Shown here: piece by piece, positions 8,164 through 19,776 of the stretch | Layout: every line of letters begins with the position of its first letter | How positions within the stretch are numbered: the stretch's first letter is position 1 | DNA from: Actinomycetes bacterium | Lineage (GTDB): Bacteria > Actinomycetota > Actinomycetes > Propionibacteriales > Propionibacteriaceae | Assembly (NCBI GenBank): GCA_023458095.1 | Contig: JAEXAS010000026.1 | Span: 1 to 64,000, forward strand | Direction: 5' to 3' | DNA: 64,000 bases | Made by a program: the position numbers and the translations under genes | Notes under the pieces: generated by a model | Databases searched by the model: none | What the model was told of the DNA's origin: nothing | Seen by the model: only the letters and a program-made list of their open reading frames with translations

Positions 8164-9305
8164 CACGACCATCCCAACATCGCGGCACGCGGATCGGGCT
8201 CTGCCGCGCTGGTGGCATAGGCCTGCAACGCCGCTTGCGCCTCGTCACTCAAGTGTGTCGGAACCTGCACCTCGACGGTGGCCAAGAGGTCTCCAGCGCC
8301 GGTACGAGTCTTGGCCCCACGTCCCTTCACCCGGAAGGTTCGCCCGTTCGGAGTGCCCGCCGGAATCCGCAGCCGCACCGGACCGTCGTCCAAAGTCGGC
8401 ACCACGATGTCGGCTCCAAGCGCAGCCTCCACGAAGGTCACCGGGACGTTCACCGTCAGATGATCGCCCTTGCGTCCGAACACCGGGTGCGACCGGACGT
8501 GCACCAGCACGTAGAGATCACCGGCGGCGCCGCTGTTCTCGCCGGCGCCACCCTTGCCCTTGATCCGGATCTTTTGGCCATCGGTCACTCCGCCAGGAAT
8601 ACGCACCTGCATGGTGCGCCGCGACTGCCCGCGTCCCGAGCCACCACAGGTCGGGCAGGGATCGGTGACGATCATGCCGCGACCCCGGCACTCTCGACAG
8701 GGCTCCGAGATCTGGAACATGCCACCAGAACCAGCGGTTTGCATTCCCGAACCCTGGCAGGACCGACAGACCGTCGGCTGAGTGCCCGGGCGCGCCCCCG
8801 TGCCATGACAGGTGTCGCAGGCAACCTCAGAGGTGGTCTGCATCGACACCATGGCACCGGCCAGCGCATCGGCGAAATCGATGGTCACTTCGCCTTCGAT
8901 ATCAGCGCCACGACGCGGCCCGCGTCCGCTACGCCGCTGGGCACCGCCACCTCCGAAGAGGTTGCCGAACAAATCGCCCAGCCCCGAATCGCTGGAGTTG
9001 AAGTTGGCGAACATGTCCTCGGGATTCACCCCGCCTTGCCCACCGCGAGGGAAGCGGAACCCGCCGCTGCCGAAGAGTCGCCGCGCTTCGTCGTACTCCT
9101 TGCGCTTCTCAGCGTCCGACAGCACCGAGTTCGCCTCGGAGATCTCCTTGAACTTCTCCTCGGCCTCGGGGTTCTGCTTGTTCTGATCCGGGTGGTACTG
9201 GCGGGCCAACTTGCGGAAGGCCTTCTTGATCTCCTCAGGCTTGGCGTCGGAGGAGACGCCCAGCACCTTGTAGTAGTCCTTTTCGAGCCAATCCTTGGTA
9301 CTCAT
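8163..9305 (-). CDS. dnaJ: DnaJ co-chaperone
   Basis: 380 aa, ATG with GAAAGGAGG upstream. Type I DnaJ: J-domain with HPD (RQYHPDQNK) near residue 38, a Gly/Phe-rich linker ([18 protein letters not shown]), a four-motif zinc finger ([32 protein letters not shown]) and the C-terminal substrate-binding domains. It stimulates the DnaK ATPase and delivers substrates. It sits third in the operon, and its stop overlaps the hspR start. Confidence 0.96.
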   Translation of the reverse strand: MSTKDWLEKDYYKVLGVSSDAKPEEIKKAFRKLARQYHPDQNKQNPEAEEKFKEISEANSVLSDAEKRKEYDEARRLFGSGGFRFPRGGQGGVNPEDMFANFNSSDSGLGDLFGNLFGGGGAQRRSGRGPRRGADIEGEVTIDFADALAGAMVSMQTTSEVACDTCHGTGARPGTQPTVCRSCQGSGMQTAGSGGMFQISEPCRECRGRGMIVTDPCPTCGGSGRGQSRRTMQVRIPGGVTDGQKIRIKGKGGAGENSGAAGDLYVLVHVRSHPVFGRKGDHLTVNVPVTFVEAALGADIVVPTLDDGPVRLRIPAGTPNGRTFRVKGRGAKTRTGAGDLLATVEVQVPTHLSDEAQAALQAYATSAAEPDPRAAMLGWS

Positions 9306-9323
9306 CGCGCCTCCTTTCGGTGC

Positions 9324-9946
9324 TCAGGATTCGTCCGGTTCGGCGACGCCGACTCGGGCTGGTCGAATCACACGATCATTCAACTTCACACCACGCTGCA
9401 TCACCGCCGACACCGTCGGACCGTCAAGTTCGCCGGCCATAGGCATCTGCATCAACGCCTCGTGGATCTGAGGATCGAAGGCATCGCCGACCTCACCGAA
9501 GACGGCCAGACCGTACTTGGCCGACACCTTCTCCAGTTCTTCGGCAACGAGCTTGAATCCGCCGACCAACTCGGAATGCTCCCGGGCGGCCTCGATACTG
9601 TCGAGCACCGGCAGCAGGTCTAGCACCACAGCTTCGATTCCAGCAGCTCGAGACAGTGCCCGGTCGCGGTCAACCCGCTTCTTGTAGTTGGCATACTCGG
9701 CGTGCAGGCGCTGCAGGTCGCCGGTGCGCTCGGTCACCAGATCCTGCAACTGTTCCAACTCGCTCTTGGGCTGAACCGGCTCGGCCTCGGCCTGATCGAG
9801 GAGTTCGGCCAGCGCCTCGTCCATTCCGTCAGGTCCTTCGACAGCCTCAGGGCCCGAGTCAGGCGCGGACGCCGGCGAGGTGCCGGCGTCCTTACCTGCT
9901 TGGTCAATCGGCTCTTCGTCGGGAACCGACGCTTCGTCGAACTCGC

Positions 9947-9950
<4 letters not shown>
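9324..9950 (-). CDS. grpE: GrpE nucleotide exchange factor
   Basis: 208 aa, GTG start overlapping the dnaK stop (GTGA). Acidic, low-complexity N-terminus, then a long coiled coil ([20 protein letters not shown]...[11 protein letters not shown]) and the C-terminal beta domain ending in [20 protein letters not shown], typical of GrpE. It exchanges ADP on DnaK. Translationally coupled to dnaK. Confidence 0.95.
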
Positions 9951-11788
<1,838 letters not shown>

Positions 11789-11820
11789 GGGTGTTACCTC
11801 CAGTTTGTTCGTGGTACGCG

Positions 11821-11841
11821 ATTGAGCCTAGCACGCTCAAT
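11821..11841 (-). promoter_or_regulatory. secondary HAIR site overlapping the dnaK -10
   Basis: ATTGAGC-N7-GCTCAAT, the same spacing as the HAIR consensus CTTGAGT-N7-ACTCAAG but with one changed base in each arm. Read on the minus strand it contains TAGGCT, a good -10 candidate for dnaK, so binding here would block the promoter directly. Confidence 0.6.
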
Positions 11842-11845
11842 CCGT

Positions 11846-11870
11846 AAGTTGAGTACGCCAGACTCAACTT
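11846..11870 (-). promoter_or_regulatory. primary HAIR operator of the dnaK operon
   Basis: AAGTTGAGT-N7-ACTCAACTT, a 9-bp-arm dyad that contains the HspR recognition core TTGAGT-N7-ACTCAA. It lies 58-82 bp upstream of the dnaK start and only 4 bp from the second site, placing it around the -35 region. Confidence 0.85.
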
Positions 11871-12121
11871 CGAACAGAGCTCGGGTATTCCCTCGGACGT
11901 CGAGCCGGACCTGCCCAAGGACCCACTCCGATCGCTATATTCGGCCACGAAGGAAGCGGCGACATCGATGTCACTTCACCGTGACCGAGCCGACGTGATT
12001 ACCCACAATCGAAGCGTTGCCCACTCGCTGGAACACGATCCAATCCCGCACTTCGCCATCACTCACCCCGGACACCCCCGGTGGATCTCCTAGCGTCATA
12101 CTCGCAATCCGAGGAGGACAG

Positions 12122-13645
12122 ATGGGCCAGTCAGACTCGAACGGTCTTTCCGACATCGTGGCCGAACTCGTGGCTGCGCACCCCACTATGGGATTGGCAG
12201 CCGTCGTCGTTCGACTCGATCAGCCGCCACAATTCGCCTGTTACGGCCGCAGCACAGAGTTCCCACCGCGCAGCATCGACCCTGAGACTGTCTTTCGCAT
12301 CGCCTCCATCACCAAGACCTTCACGGCGATCGCCATCGTGCAGCTGGCCGAGCAGGGACTGCTCGATCTGGACGATCCCGCCCAAAGCCACCTCAAACAG
12401 TTGCGCATTCACTCCGATGGATTCAGCGCACCGACCCTGCGGCATCTGCTCACCCACACCGCGGGGCTGGCCGAACTGGCCCGCCCCTGGTACGCATTGC
12501 TCCCCGATTTTGGTGAGAGTCGTCCCCTCGACCAGCCGTTGCCGAGCCTGACTGAGTTCTACGGCGGCCAGGTCAAGGCCCACGCCGAGCCCGGCACTCG
12601 ATTCGTCTACACGAACCATGCTCCCGCGATCTTGGGCCAGGTGGTGGCCGACGTCTCAGGACTGACGCTGGCCGACTATCTGCGCCAACAGGTGTTCGCG
12701 CCTTTGGGTATGACCGATACAACGCTGACCCGATCACCACAGGTACGCGCAGCGCTGGCCACCGGGTATGAGATCGGAGCCCGGGGCGTCACTGCGGTGA
12801 CCGAACGCGAGATGGTGACTGCTGGCGCCGCGTCGGCCTATTCCACGCCAGCGGACATGGCGAAGTACATCACCGCTCTGCTGAGAGGCGGCCGCGGCCC
12901 AATCCAGGCCATTCTCACCGCAGACAGCCTCGCCGACATGATGGCCGCCCACTATCAGCCCGATCCGAGAGTGCCCGGCGTCGGGCTGGCCTTCTTCCGG
13001 CATCGGCTCGGCGAGATCGAGGTAGTCGGCCACCAAGGCACCCATCCGGGTTTTCACTCCCAGTTCCTTCTCGCCCCAGGCCGCGATGTCGGCGTGGCGG
13101 TGCTGTGCAATGGCACCAAGGATCCCGACTTCTGGCTACCCAGCGCCGCGACTCGAATCCTCGCTGCCACCTTGGACGTGGCGCCGCACCAGATCCGCAG
13201 CGATCTGCCGCTTCACCCCGAAGTATGGTCGTCACTGTGCGGCTGGTATGCGCTTTCCGCCTTGCCGACCGACACTCGACTACGGGGGATGCTGGGGCTG
13301 GGCGTTGAGATCTTTGTGGCCAACGGCCAGCTACGCCTGCGTTTCCTCACTCCGATCCCCCAGCTCGCTCGCGGCTTTGAACTGCTGCCCGACGCCGAGG
13401 ACGACCCGTACGTCTTCCGCGCCGATCTGGGCCTGCCGGGCATGGAGCCGCTGCGATTCGTCTTCACTCATGATGCGGGCACCGTCACAGCCATCGTGAT
13501 GGAGGCGATGCCTGTGGTGCTGCCGCGACGTTCAGGAATGACCAATCCGCGCCGTTGGGCCAGCGCCGGTTTGGCTGCGGCAGCGCTGACCACCGCCGCG
13601 ATCATCGGCCGCCGCACCAGCACGCACCGGCGGAGGATCACATGA
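12122..13645 (+). CDS. serine hydrolase, class C beta-lactamase/PBP fold
   Basis: 507 aa from the ATG preceded by CCGAGGAGGACAG; this ribosome-binding site decides the start over an in-frame codon further upstream. It has the SxxK catalytic motif (RIASITKTF), the YxN motif (FVYTNHAP) and GHQGTHPGF in place of the KTG box. A C-terminal extension of about 150 aa follows, ending in a predicted transmembrane helix (SAGLAAAALTTAAIIG) and a basic tail. No N-terminal signal peptide is evident, so topology is uncertain. Family members are esterases, D-amino-acid peptidases or acyltransferase-like enzymes. It overlaps the aminotransferase start by 4 bp, so the two are coupled. Confidence 0.8.
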   Translation: MGQSDSNGLSDIVAELVAAHPTMGLAAVVVRLDQPPQFACYGRSTEFPPRSIDPETVFRIASITKTFTAIAIVQLAEQGLLDLDDPAQSHLKQLRIHSDGFSAPTLRHLLTHTAGLAELARPWYALLPDFGESRPLDQPLPSLTEFYGGQVKAHAEPGTRFVYTNHAPAILGQVVADVSGLTLADYLRQQVFAPLGMTDTTLTRSPQVRAALATGYEIGARGVTAVTEREMVTAGAASAYSTPADMAKYITALLRGGRGPIQAILTADSLADMMAAHYQPDPRVPGVGLAFFRHRLGEIEVVGHQGTHPGFHSQFLLAPGRDVGVAVLCNGTKDPDFWLPSAATRILAATLDVAPHQIRSDLPLHPEVWSSLCGWYALSALPTDTRLRGMLGLGVEIFVANGQLRLRFLTPIPQLARGFELLPDAEDDPYVFRADLGLPGMEPLRFVFTHDAGTVTAIVMEAMPVVLPRRSGMTNPRRWASAGLAAAALTTAAIIGRRTSTHRRRIT

Positions 13646-15015
13646 CCGGCCCAGCAGGCGAAGGGCTTCGCCGTCGGGCGACCGAACGGATCGTCTTCCA
13701 CGCCACACCCCGCTCGATGCTGGATCGTCAGGGACCGTGGCTCCTGGTACGGGGCCAAGGATCACTTCTGTGGGACAGCGACGGCCGTCAGTTTTTGGAC
13801 GCCCTCGCCGGCGGGGTGTTCGCCGTCCTGGCCGGGCATGGGCGCGAAGAGATCGCCCAAGCCCAATTCGACCAGGCCCGCACCCTCGCCTACACCAGTC
13901 CCTACGGCACCGCGACGCCGGTGCTCGTCGATCTGGCCGACAGACTCGCCGAGCTGGCACCCGGCGATCTGTCCTGCAGCTTCTTCTGCAGCAGCGGCTC
14001 CGAGGCGATCGAAGCCGCCTTCAAGCTCGCCCATCAGTACCATCGCGCCAACGGGCAACCCCAACGGCATCGGGTGGTGTCGCTGCGCCGCGCCTACCAC
14101 GGCGCCACGGCAGCGGCGCTGTCGGCCACAGGTTGGAGCCCAGGATTCGGAGTGTTTCGAGGCGGGCTGGGTCCATCGATCCCGCTGAGCGACTTCACCC
14201 AGGCGATGCCCCCGTACTGCCACCGCTGCGAGCTTGGCCTGACCCACCCCGAGTGCAATCTGGCCTGCGCAACCGCCATGGAACACGCCATCCTGGGCAG
14301 CAATCCCGACGAGGTGTCTGCGGTCGTGATCGAGCCGGTCCTGGGCACCGGCGGCTGCATCATCCCGCCACCGGGATACCTGGGCGAACTGCGCAGGCTC
14401 TGCGATCAGCATGGCATTCTGCTCATCGCAGATGAAGTGGTGTGCGGCTTTGGTCGAACCGGAAGCTGGTTCGGCATCGATCACGCTGGCATCATTCCTG
14501 ACATCATGGTCGTGGCGAAAGGAATCTCCAGCGGCTATGCGCCAATCTCCGCGGTCATCACACGACCGACCATTGCCGAACAACTCCCGGCTTTCTGGGA
14601 CGTCCACACCTACGGCGGCCACCCCGCCTCGGCGGCGGCTGCCTTGGCCAATCTGAACCTCATCGAGACCGAGGGTCTGGTGGACCATGCCCGCACCCTG
14701 GGTGCAGAGTTTCTGGCTCAGTTGCAGAGGCTACGGCGCCACCGGCTGGTCGCCGATGTGCGCGGCCTGGGGATGCTCCTGGCGGTGGAACTGGTCGACC
14801 CGCCCGCCGCCATCGCAACCTCGGCGGTGCCCCTCGACGTCCAACTTGCATCGTTTGCCCACGCCCAAGGACTGTTCGTTCGGCCACTCGGCGGCACGAT
14901 CCTGCTGGGCCCGCCGCTGGTCTTCACCGCGGAGCAGGTGGAGCAGACCGTGGCGATCCTTGACGCCGCGCTGAGCCACCTGGAAGGTGTGCTGACAGGC
15001 CAGGGTTCACGGTGA
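13642..15015 (+). CDS. class III PLP-dependent aminotransferase
   Basis: 457 aa from an ATGA overlapping the upstream stop, with GGAGGA before it. PLP fold type I, class III: SSGSEAIEAAFKLAH (phosphate loop), ADEVVCGFGRTGSWFG (cofactor Asp) and VVAKGISSGYAPISAV, whose Lys forms the Schiff base. A Cys-rich insertion before the PLP-binding Asp (C-x2-C-x8-C-x3-C) occurs in a subset of this family. Substrate not predictable; relatives act on taurine, beta-alanine, GABA or diaminobutyrate. It lies between a serine hydrolase and a wax-ester-synthase-like acyltransferase, hinting at an amine-containing acyl product. Confidence 0.8.
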   Translation: MTGPAGEGLRRRATERIVFHATPRSMLDRQGPWLLVRGQGSLLWDSDGRQFLDALAGGVFAVLAGHGREEIAQAQFDQARTLAYTSPYGTATPVLVDLADRLAELAPGDLSCSFFCSSGSEAIEAAFKLAHQYHRANGQPQRHRVVSLRRAYHGATAAALSATGWSPGFGVFRGGLGPSIPLSDFTQAMPPYCHRCELGLTHPECNLACATAMEHAILGSNPDEVSAVVIEPVLGTGGCIIPPPGYLGELRRLCDQHGILLIADEVVCGFGRTGSWFGIDHAGIIPDIMVVAKGISSGYAPISAVITRPTIAEQLPAFWDVHTYGGHPASAAAALANLNLIETEGLVDHARTLGAEFLAQLQRLRRHRLVADVRGLGMLLAVELVDPPAAIATSAVPLDVQLASFAHAQGLFVRPLGGTILLGPPLVFTAEQVEQTVAILDAALSHLEGVLTGQGSR

Positions 15016-16445
15016 CGGAATCCCGACGAGCGTCGGCTCGCCCCTGGGCGAGGTTGAACCCCACAGACGTGATGTTCCTTCGCTTGGAGCGACCCGAATG
15101 GCCTTGCCACTACGGGATTCTTCTGGTGGTTGATGGTCGCGAGCTGATTCGCGGCGATGGTTCAGTGCCCCTCGCGCAGCTGCAGAGCATCCTCGCGGAA
15201 AGGGTTTCATCGAACCCACGGCTGCGGCGTCGGATCTTTGAGCCGGGCCCTTTTCTGGGTCCGCCGCTGTGGGTCGATGACGCCCAGTTCGACATTCGAT
15301 CTCACGTATTCGCCAGCGCCGTTCCGGCGCCGGGAGCCGAATCCGACCTCGTGGCGACCGCACTCGACCTCTATGAGCGGCCGCTCGACCGCAGCCGACC
15401 ACTGTGGGAACTGTGGCTTCTCACCGAAATGGCCAACGGCAAAGTCGGTGTCCTCCTGAAGCTGCACCACACTGTCGCTGACGGCCTGGCTGCCATCGAG
15501 TTGGCGGCGGCACTCACCGATTCCGGTGCAGCAACCAACACCACCCCCGCACCCTGGAATCCACTGCCGGTCCCGTCACGCCGGGATCTGCTCGCGGAAA
15601 GACTCGGGTCGATCCGCGATCACTTCCGCAGCGATCGTTCATCCCCGGGCCCATCACCGCGACCATCTCGGCGCAGCCTTTCGCGCACGATCGGGGGCTT
15701 TCTCGGCAGCGGCGGCGCGACGGGATTCGCACTGAATGCACGAGTTCGTTCAGGCCGACGTCTGGCGCGCGTCGAGTTGGACGTAGCGTCGGTCAAGGCC
15801 GTGGCTCATGCGCATGGCGGCAAGATCAACGACGTCGCGTTGGCCTTGTTCGCTGGAGGGCTTCGCGCCCTTCTGAGCGCCCGCGGCGCTCTCCAGGAGC
15901 ACACCCAGATCGCCGCAGGCCAGACGGTGACCTTGAGACGACCCGACGATCCGCGCACGATCGACAATCGTGTTGGATCGGTGATCCTGCGTCTTCCGGC
16001 CGACGAGCCCGACGTGGCACAGCGTTTGCAGGCGATCATCGAACAGACCAGCACAGCCCGGTCTGCTCAACAGCCGACAGCAATCATGACGGTGTTGGCC
16101 GCGCTGTCGGCGACACCACTGGGGGCGTTCTACAGTGCGCACCAGCGGGCAGGCAATGTGTTGTGCACCAACGTGCGAGGCCCCGAAGAACCCGTGTCCA
16201 TCTTCGGGGCGCCCGTGGAATCGATGCTGCCGATCATTGAACTGGTGGGAAACATTGCGGTGACCCAAATCGCGTTTTCCTATGCCGGAACCCTCAGCCT
16301 GGCCATCACTGCCGACGCAACAGCATTTCCTGACCTGCGCATCGTCACCAGCGCCATGGCGCACGAATGGTCGGTCCTGGCCGCAGGCTGCGGAATCGCC
16401 GGGCACGCCGAGCACGGGTGCTGGCCGGTGGATGAGGTGCGTTGA
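15012..16445 (+). CDS. WS/DGAT-family O-acyltransferase
   Basis: 477 aa, GTG start overlapping the aminotransferase stop (GTGA). Contains the catalytic HHxxxDG motif (KLHHTVADGLAAIEL) of wax ester synthase / diacylglycerol acyltransferases near residue 155, the N-terminal MFLRLE segment, and the C-terminal NVRGPEEPVSIFGAPV block with the conserved N-x-x-G-P. These enzymes esterify acyl-CoA to long-chain alcohols or diacylglycerol at the inner membrane. Third gene of a tightly coupled operon. Family assignment is firm; the acceptor is unknown. Confidence 0.85.
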   Translation: MTESRRASARPWARLNPTDVMFLRLERPEWPCHYGILLVVDGRELIRGDGSVPLAQLQSILAERVSSNPRLRRRIFEPGPFLGPPLWVDDAQFDIRSHVFASAVPAPGAESDLVATALDLYERPLDRSRPLWELWLLTEMANGKVGVLLKLHHTVADGLAAIELAAALTDSGAATNTTPAPWNPLPVPSRRDLLAERLGSIRDHFRSDRSSPGPSPRPSRRSLSRTIGGFLGSGGATGFALNARVRSGRRLARVELDVASVKAVAHAHGGKINDVALALFAGGLRALLSARGALQEHTQIAAGQTVTLRRPDDPRTIDNRVGSVILRLPADEPDVAQRLQAIIEQTSTARSAQQPTAIMTVLAALSATPLGAFYSAHQRAGNVLCTNVRGPEEPVSIFGAPVESMLPIIELVGNIAVTQIAFSYAGTLSLAITADATAFPDLRIVTSAMAHEWSVLAAGCGIAGHAEHGCWPVDEVR

Positions 16446-17026
16446 CGGCTTTGGCCGGGCTTGCCGCGGCTGGTCGCTGTCCTATTCCTCGCAGTAACAT
16501 CCAGCGGCTCGCGGGGAATGACGATGCAGCTGTGGCACGTCGCCACGACCCCGGCGCTGACGGTCACCGTCGGACGGGCGACCAACGCTGATCGGGACTT
16601 CGTCGAGGACTGGAACAGTCCACTGCGGCGGGGGAGCATCGATGGCCAGTCTGTGCGCAGGCCCGTTCCGGTTGGCGGGCGCCAAGCTGCGTCCGAACCG
16701 CTCACTGAGCCCCGCCCGACGCACCACCCTGGCCGAGCGAGGCAGTTTCGACGGCGTGGAGGTGCCCGCGCTGGCGGTGGCGGCGAACTCAGTGGAGTCG
16801 GCTCCGGTCGGGTTCGGCAGGCCCCGTTCGCGGCTGCGCCTGATTCTGCCGCGCCCCTCAGCCTTCTCGTTCCTCCTTGAGGGACGCTTGGCCTTCGTCG
16901 ACCGGCAATCCTGGACGGTCGGTTCGGCAGGGACTTCGACAAGCTCAGCCAACGGATCCCACAGCTCCACCCAGAGCCCGTCAAAGCAGACTCCGTCCCC
17001 CGCCACAACCCCCGGCCACCACCGCC
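16446..17026. other. gene-free degenerate region
   Basis: No frame on either strand has a convincing start, ribosome-binding site and family resemblance. Open frames at 16642-16930 (+) and 16482-17006 (-) are Arg/Pro-rich and overlap one another, as expected by chance in high-GC DNA. A half copy of the GGCTGAGCTTGTCGAAG-type repeat (reverse orientation) lies at 16931-16950. Reads as decayed DNA between two operons. Confidence 0.5.
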
Positions 17027-17263
17027 GACCCGCTGACCAGCACCCTCAATGCTGTCGAGGAGTTGTTAACTGCCTTGGCGTCCAGCACCGCGCCAGCCTC
17101 GCCTCGACAGGTCGAATCGCTGCAGCGTCGCTCCCGGGAGCTCGCTGCGGTCGGTCTGGACTCACTCAGCCGGGCGCTGCTCAATCTTGGCGCGCGGCCG
17201 AACCCGCCAGCGCTACTGCAAGCCCAGTTCTTATTGGATCGGGTTAGGGCAATTCGCCGCTGA
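17027..17263 (+). pseudogene. 3' remnant of an unidentified gene
   Basis: About 78 codons in a frame ending TGA at 17261-17263. From DPLTSTLNAVEELLTALA onward it reads as a genuine helical protein C-terminus (two amphipathic helices, ending LLQAQFLLDRVRAIRR), but the frame upstream becomes Pro/Arg-rich noise beside a dispersed repeat and has no start signal. Most likely the truncated end of a lost gene. Parent family not identified. Confidence 0.4.
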
Positions 17264-17326
17264 GCCGGGGACTGTTTGACACACTGACGGTGTTGACTTT
17301 GGCGAAACCCCACGGAAGGCCAACTC

Positions 17327-18748
17327 ATGGAGCCCTCAGATGCTCTGGTGTTCTTCGGAGCCACCGGAAACCTGGCGCACAAAAAGATCTACCCCTCCCT
17401 GGCCGCTTTGGTGGCCAAAGGCCAGCTCAAGATTCCGGTGATCGCGGTCTACCGATCCAAGGGCGACAAAGAGAATCTCCTGGAGCATGTACATGACAGC
17501 CTGGCTGCCCATGGCGGTTTCGATGCGGCGACCATCACCAAGCTCACCGACCTGATTCACGGCGTGGACGGCGACTACTCCGATCCGCAGACCTTCGCCA
17601 AGCTGCGCGCCGCCCTCGGCGACGCCAAGCACCCGCTGCACTACCTGGCGATCCCGCCGTCGCTGTTCGCCACGGTGACCGCTTCCCTGGGGGCCTCTGG
17701 GTGCGCCGAGGGGGCCAGCGTGGTGGTGGAGAAGCCTTTCGGCCGCGACCTGGCGTCCTCGAAGGAACTCAACGACGCTCTGCACCAGGTCTTCGACGAG
17801 GCCCACGTCTTTCGCATCGATCACTACCTGGGCAAGGAAGCGGTCATGGGACTGGCCTACTTCCGGTTCGCCAATGCCTTCTTGGAGCCGATCTGGAACC
17901 GCAACTATGTGAAGTCGGTGCAGATCACCTTGGCTGAAAGCTTCGGCGTCGATGGCCGCGGTTCGTTCTATGAGGACGTCGGTGCGCTGCGTGATGTGGT
18001 GCAGAACCACGTGCTGCAGGTGTTGACCATGGTGGCGATGGAGCCGCCGTCCGGCCAAGGCCCCGAAGGGCTGCGCGACGAGAAGGTCAAGGTGCTGCGC
18101 GCCATGCCACCGATCAAGACCACCGATGTGGTGCGCGGCCAGTACGAGGGCTATCGCACTGAGGCCGGAGTGGCCTCGGACTCGACCACTGAGACCTTCG
18201 TGGCTCTGCGTGCCGAGGTCGACACCTGGCGCTGGTCAGGGGTTCCGTTCTATCTGCGGGCCGGCAAGGGCCTGGCCACCACCGCCATGGAGGTCTGGGT
18301 GGAACTGAAGCGTCCGCCAGCCGGCGTCCAGATTGGCCAGGTCGGCCCCACGGAGGCGAACTCGCTGCATTTCCGGCTCAGCCCGGACGTATCGATCTCG
18401 CTGGCGGCCAATGTGAAGGCGCCTGGTTCGAAGATGAAGGGCGAACAGGTCGAGTTGGAGTTCAACCAGATCGCCAGCGCCGATGGCCTTGATCCCTACG
18501 AACGCCTGCTCGGTGATGCACTCAAGGGCGATACCACCTTGTTCACCCGCGAGGACACCGTCGAGGCGTCCTGGCAGGTGATTGATGGAATCCTCGGCGA
18601 CGCGACGCCTGTGCACCCATACTTCCGCGGGAGTTGGGGACCCGAGGCCGCCGACCGACTGGTCAAAGACGGCGAATGGCACAACCCGGAACCCACCGAG
18701 ACCGGGCCTGCACAGCCGCCGTCCGGCGACGATCACAAGGAGAACTGA
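17327..18748 (+). CDS. zwf: glucose-6-phosphate dehydrogenase
   Basis: 473 aa, ATG with GGAAGG 8 nt upstream. N-terminal nucleotide-binding motif LVFFGATGNLAHKKIYPSL (GxTGxLA), the substrate/catalytic motif RIDHYLGKEAV with the conserved D-H-Y-L-G-K, and the C-terminal domain with PFYLRAGKGL. Oxidises glucose-6-phosphate to 6-phosphogluconolactone, feeding the oxidative pentose phosphate pathway. Followed 1 bp later by gnd, with which it forms an operon; a lactonase gene is not between them. Confidence 0.95.
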   Translation: MEPSDALVFFGATGNLAHKKIYPSLAALVAKGQLKIPVIAVYRSKGDKENLLEHVHDSLAAHGGFDAATITKLTDLIHGVDGDYSDPQTFAKLRAALGDAKHPLHYLAIPPSLFATVTASLGASGCAEGASVVVEKPFGRDLASSKELNDALHQVFDEAHVFRIDHYLGKEAVMGLAYFRFANAFLEPIWNRNYVKSVQITLAESFGVDGRGSFYEDVGALRDVVQNHVLQVLTMVAMEPPSGQGPEGLRDEKVKVLRAMPPIKTTDVVRGQYEGYRTEAGVASDSTTETFVALRAEVDTWRWSGVPFYLRAGKGLATTAMEVWVELKRPPAGVQIGQVGPTEANSLHFRLSPDVSISLAANVKAPGSKMKGEQVELEFNQIASADGLDPYERLLGDALKGDTTLFTREDTVEASWQVIDGILGDATPVHPYFRGSWGPEAADRLVKDGEWHNPEPTETGPAQPPSGDDHKEN

Positions 18749-18749
18749 G

Positions 18750-19763
18750 ATGCAGTTGGGCATGGTCGGCCTGGGCCGCATGGGAGCCAATCTGGTGCGG
18801 CGCTTGATGCGTGCTGGCCACGAGTGCGTGGTCTATGACGTCAATCCCGAGGCGGCAAAGGCGCTGGCTGCCGAAGGGGCCGTCGCCGCAGAATCGCTGG
18901 CCGAGCTGGCCGCCAAACTAGCGGTGCCCCGGGCGGTGTGGGTGATGGTGCCCTCAGGAAAGATCACCACCGACACCGTGAACGCCGTCGCTGAGCACTT
19001 GGCGGCCGGGGACACCATCATCGACGGCGGCAACTCCCACTACCACGAGGACATTGCCCGCGCTGAGGTGCTCGCCCCGCGCGGCATCGGCTACCTCGAC
19101 GTCGGCACCTCCGGTGGGGTCTGGGGCCTGGAGCGGGGCTATTCGTTGATGATCGGCGGTCCGAGTCCGGACTTCGAGCGGCTTCGTCCGATCTGGCAGA
19201 CCATCGCACCGGGGGTGGCGGCCAACACCCGCACACCCGGACGCGAGGGCGAGCCCACCGACGCCGAGCACGGCTTCTTGCACTGTGGCCCGGTCGGCGC
19301 GGGGCACTTGGTGAAGATGGTGCATAACGGCATCGAGTACGGCCTGATGGCTGCCTACGCCGAGGGCTTGAACCTGTTGGCCAATGCCGGTGCCGGTGCC
19401 CATGCCCGTGACGCCGATGCCGAAACCGCACCGCTGGAGCACCCGGAGTACTACCAATACGACCTGGACCTGGCCGAGGTCGCCGAGGTGTGGCGCCGCG
19501 GTTCGGTGGTGCAGTCCTGGCTGTTGGACCTCACTGCCGCAGCGCTGGTGGAAGACCCGAGGCTGGAGGCTTTCACCGGACGCGTCTCCGACTCCGGCGA
19601 GGGCCGCTGGACGGCCGAGGCGGCGATCCAGTTGGGGGTCCCGGCCCCGACCCTGGCTGCGGCGATCTTCTCCCGCTTCGCCAGCCAGGGCCAATCCGAG
19701 TTCGAACACAAGATGCTGTCGGCCATGCGGAAGCAATTCGGCGGCCACGACGAGAAGAAGTAG
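18750..19763 (+). CDS. gnd: 6-phosphogluconate dehydrogenase, short form
   Basis: 337 aa, ATG one base after the zwf stop with CACAAGGAG upstream. N-terminal GMVGLGRMGANLVRRLM Rossmann motif, substrate motif DVGTSGGVWGLERGYSLMIGG and catalytic GAGHLVKMVHNGIEYG. At about 340 aa it belongs to the short class (often NAD+-preferring), not the 470-aa NADP+ class. Decarboxylates 6-phosphogluconate to ribulose-5-phosphate. It directly follows zwf, completing the oxidative branch apart from the lactonase. Confidence 0.93.
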   Translation: MQLGMVGLGRMGANLVRRLMRAGHECVVYDVNPEAAKALAAEGAVAAESLAELAAKLAVPRAVWVMVPSGKITTDTVNAVAEHLAAGDTIIDGGNSHYHEDIARAEVLAPRGIGYLDVGTSGGVWGLERGYSLMIGGPSPDFERLRPIWQTIAPGVAANTRTPGREGEPTDAEHGFLHCGPVGAGHLVKMVHNGIEYGLMAAYAEGLNLLANAGAGAHARDADAETAPLEHPEYYQYDLDLAEVAEVWRRGSVVQSWLLDLTAAALVEDPRLEAFTGRVSDSGEGRWTAEAAIQLGVPAPTLAAAIFSRFASQGQSEFEHKMLSAMRKQFGGHDEKK

Positions 19764-19776
19764 GCGATCACCGCCG

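Noticed and set aside
11978..12090. Minus-strand peptide ending ...ASIVGNHVGSVTVK
   Set aside because: Looks slightly protein-like, possibly a gene remnant, but too short and without start signals or a recognised family.
16482..17006. Minus-strand 174-codon frame
   Set aside because: Arg/Pro-rich, overlaps the dispersed repeat and other frames equally open; no evidence of coding.
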